A DNA stretch of 6,149 bases from Candidatus Cloacimonadota bacterium. GTDB taxonomy: Bacteria > Cloacimonadota > Cloacimonadia > Cloacimonadales > TCS61. The notes below the pieces were generated by a model, which was not told where the DNA came from, searched no databases, and saw nothing but the letters and a program-made list of their open reading frames with translations. The DNA is taken from positions 1 through 6,149 of the forward strand of contig JAUVIJ010000124.1 in the NCBI GenBank assembly GCA_030592835.1. Reading direction: 5' to 3'. Shown piece by piece: positions 6,078-6,149 of this stretch. Made by a program: the position numbers and the translations under genes. Numbering within the stretch: the stretch's first letter is position 1; each line of letters opens with the position of its first letter.

Positions 6078-6109
6078 TTGACATAGAATCCATATTTTTC
6101 GTTTTTAAA
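6078..6109 (+). promoter_or_regulatory. Predicted tRNA promoter
   Basis: A perfect TTGACA (6078-6083) sits 33 nt upstream of the tRNA. The -10 is unclear: TTTAAA at 6104-6109 matches 4 of 6 positions but at 20-nt spacing. An alternative reading by the Bacteroidota rule (TTTG near -33, TAnnTTTG near -7) gives TTTG at 6072-6075 and TATTTTTC at 6093-6100, one base off. The -35 is convincing; the exact -10 is not. Confidence 0.5.
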
Positions 6110-6116
6110 GCCATGC

Positions 6117-6149
6117 GCGCCCGTGGCTCAATTGGATAGAGCATCTGAC
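6117..6149 (+). tRNA. tRNA, probably tRNA-Arg, 3' truncated by the window end
   Basis: GCGCCCG forms the 5' acceptor strand, followed by T8 and G9. The D-stem is GCTC (10-13) pairing with GAGC (22-25), with the D-loop AATTGGATA containing G18-G19. Then come A26, the anticodon-stem strand TCTGA and C32 at the last base. The anticodon is just outside the window. The Arg call rests on A20, a known arginine identity base, and on overall likeness to bacterial GCGCCCGT...GGATAGAGCATCTGAC arginine tRNAs. It is transcribed away from the asparaginase operon. Confidence 0.88.

Larger units (their letters stand above)
5468..6116. other. Divergent intergenic region without a convincing gene
   Basis: About 650 AT-rich bases lie between the asparaginase start and the tRNA, which diverge. 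No reading frame of plausible length, start and coding character is present; the longest small frames are 14-33 codons without ribosome binding sites and overlap the repeats. It contains the operon promoter at its left end, a pair of degenerate inverted repeats with a hairpin in the middle, and the tRNA promoter at its right end. Confidence 0.75.

Overview
The window most likely comes from a member of the FCB superphylum, with Candidatus Cloacimonadota as my best guess and relatives such as Marinimicrobia, Fibrobacterota or KSB1 as alternatives. The basis is the left-hand gene, a multi-domain secreted protein. It is built from Fn3-like, carboxypeptidase-regulatory-like and PKD modules and ends in a type IX secretion (Por) sorting domain of the 'NYPNPFNPETTISF ... 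SGVYFYQL ... KKMLMLK' type. The moderately AT-rich DNA and the gene style fit that group. The assignment is inference from sequence style, not from a marker gene.

Layout. Positions 1-2373 (+) hold the 3' part of the secreted modular protein; its start lies left of the window. A strong 12-bp hairpin with a T-run (2388-2421) separates it from a convergent three-gene minus-strand operon. In transcription order the operon is an L-asparaginase (5467-4496), a CPA2-type cation:proton antiporter with a DD ion-binding motif (4479-3229), and a PTS EIIA-type protein with an extra C-terminal, probably PII-like, domain (3242-2430). The gaps are 16 nt and then a 14-nt gene overlap, so the genes are almost certainly co-transcribed and the last two are probably translationally coupled. 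A credible promoter lies just upstream of the asparaginase.

Positions 5468-6116 are a divergent intergenic region of about 650 bp with no convincing gene. It contains a pair of degenerate inverted repeats of about 117 bp (5558-5674 and 5878-5995) that share a 16-bp perfect match and further collinear blocks. The left copy begins with a near-perfect 15-bp hairpin. This looks like a small palindromic or MITE-like intergenic element. At the right edge a tRNA, probably tRNA-Arg, begins at 6117 and is cut at its nucleotide 32, before the anticodon; a consensus -35 box lies upstream.

How the genes may work together (inference). Asparaginase releases ammonia and aspartate in the cytoplasm. The antiporter exchanges Na+ or K+ for H+. 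The EIIA/PII-like protein looks like a soluble regulator that could read phosphoryl or nitrogen status and act on the neighbouring antiporter. The window holds no PTS EI, HPr or sugar permease, which favours a regulatory rather than a sugar-transport role. This operon and the inverted-repeat element are the two most interesting things here.
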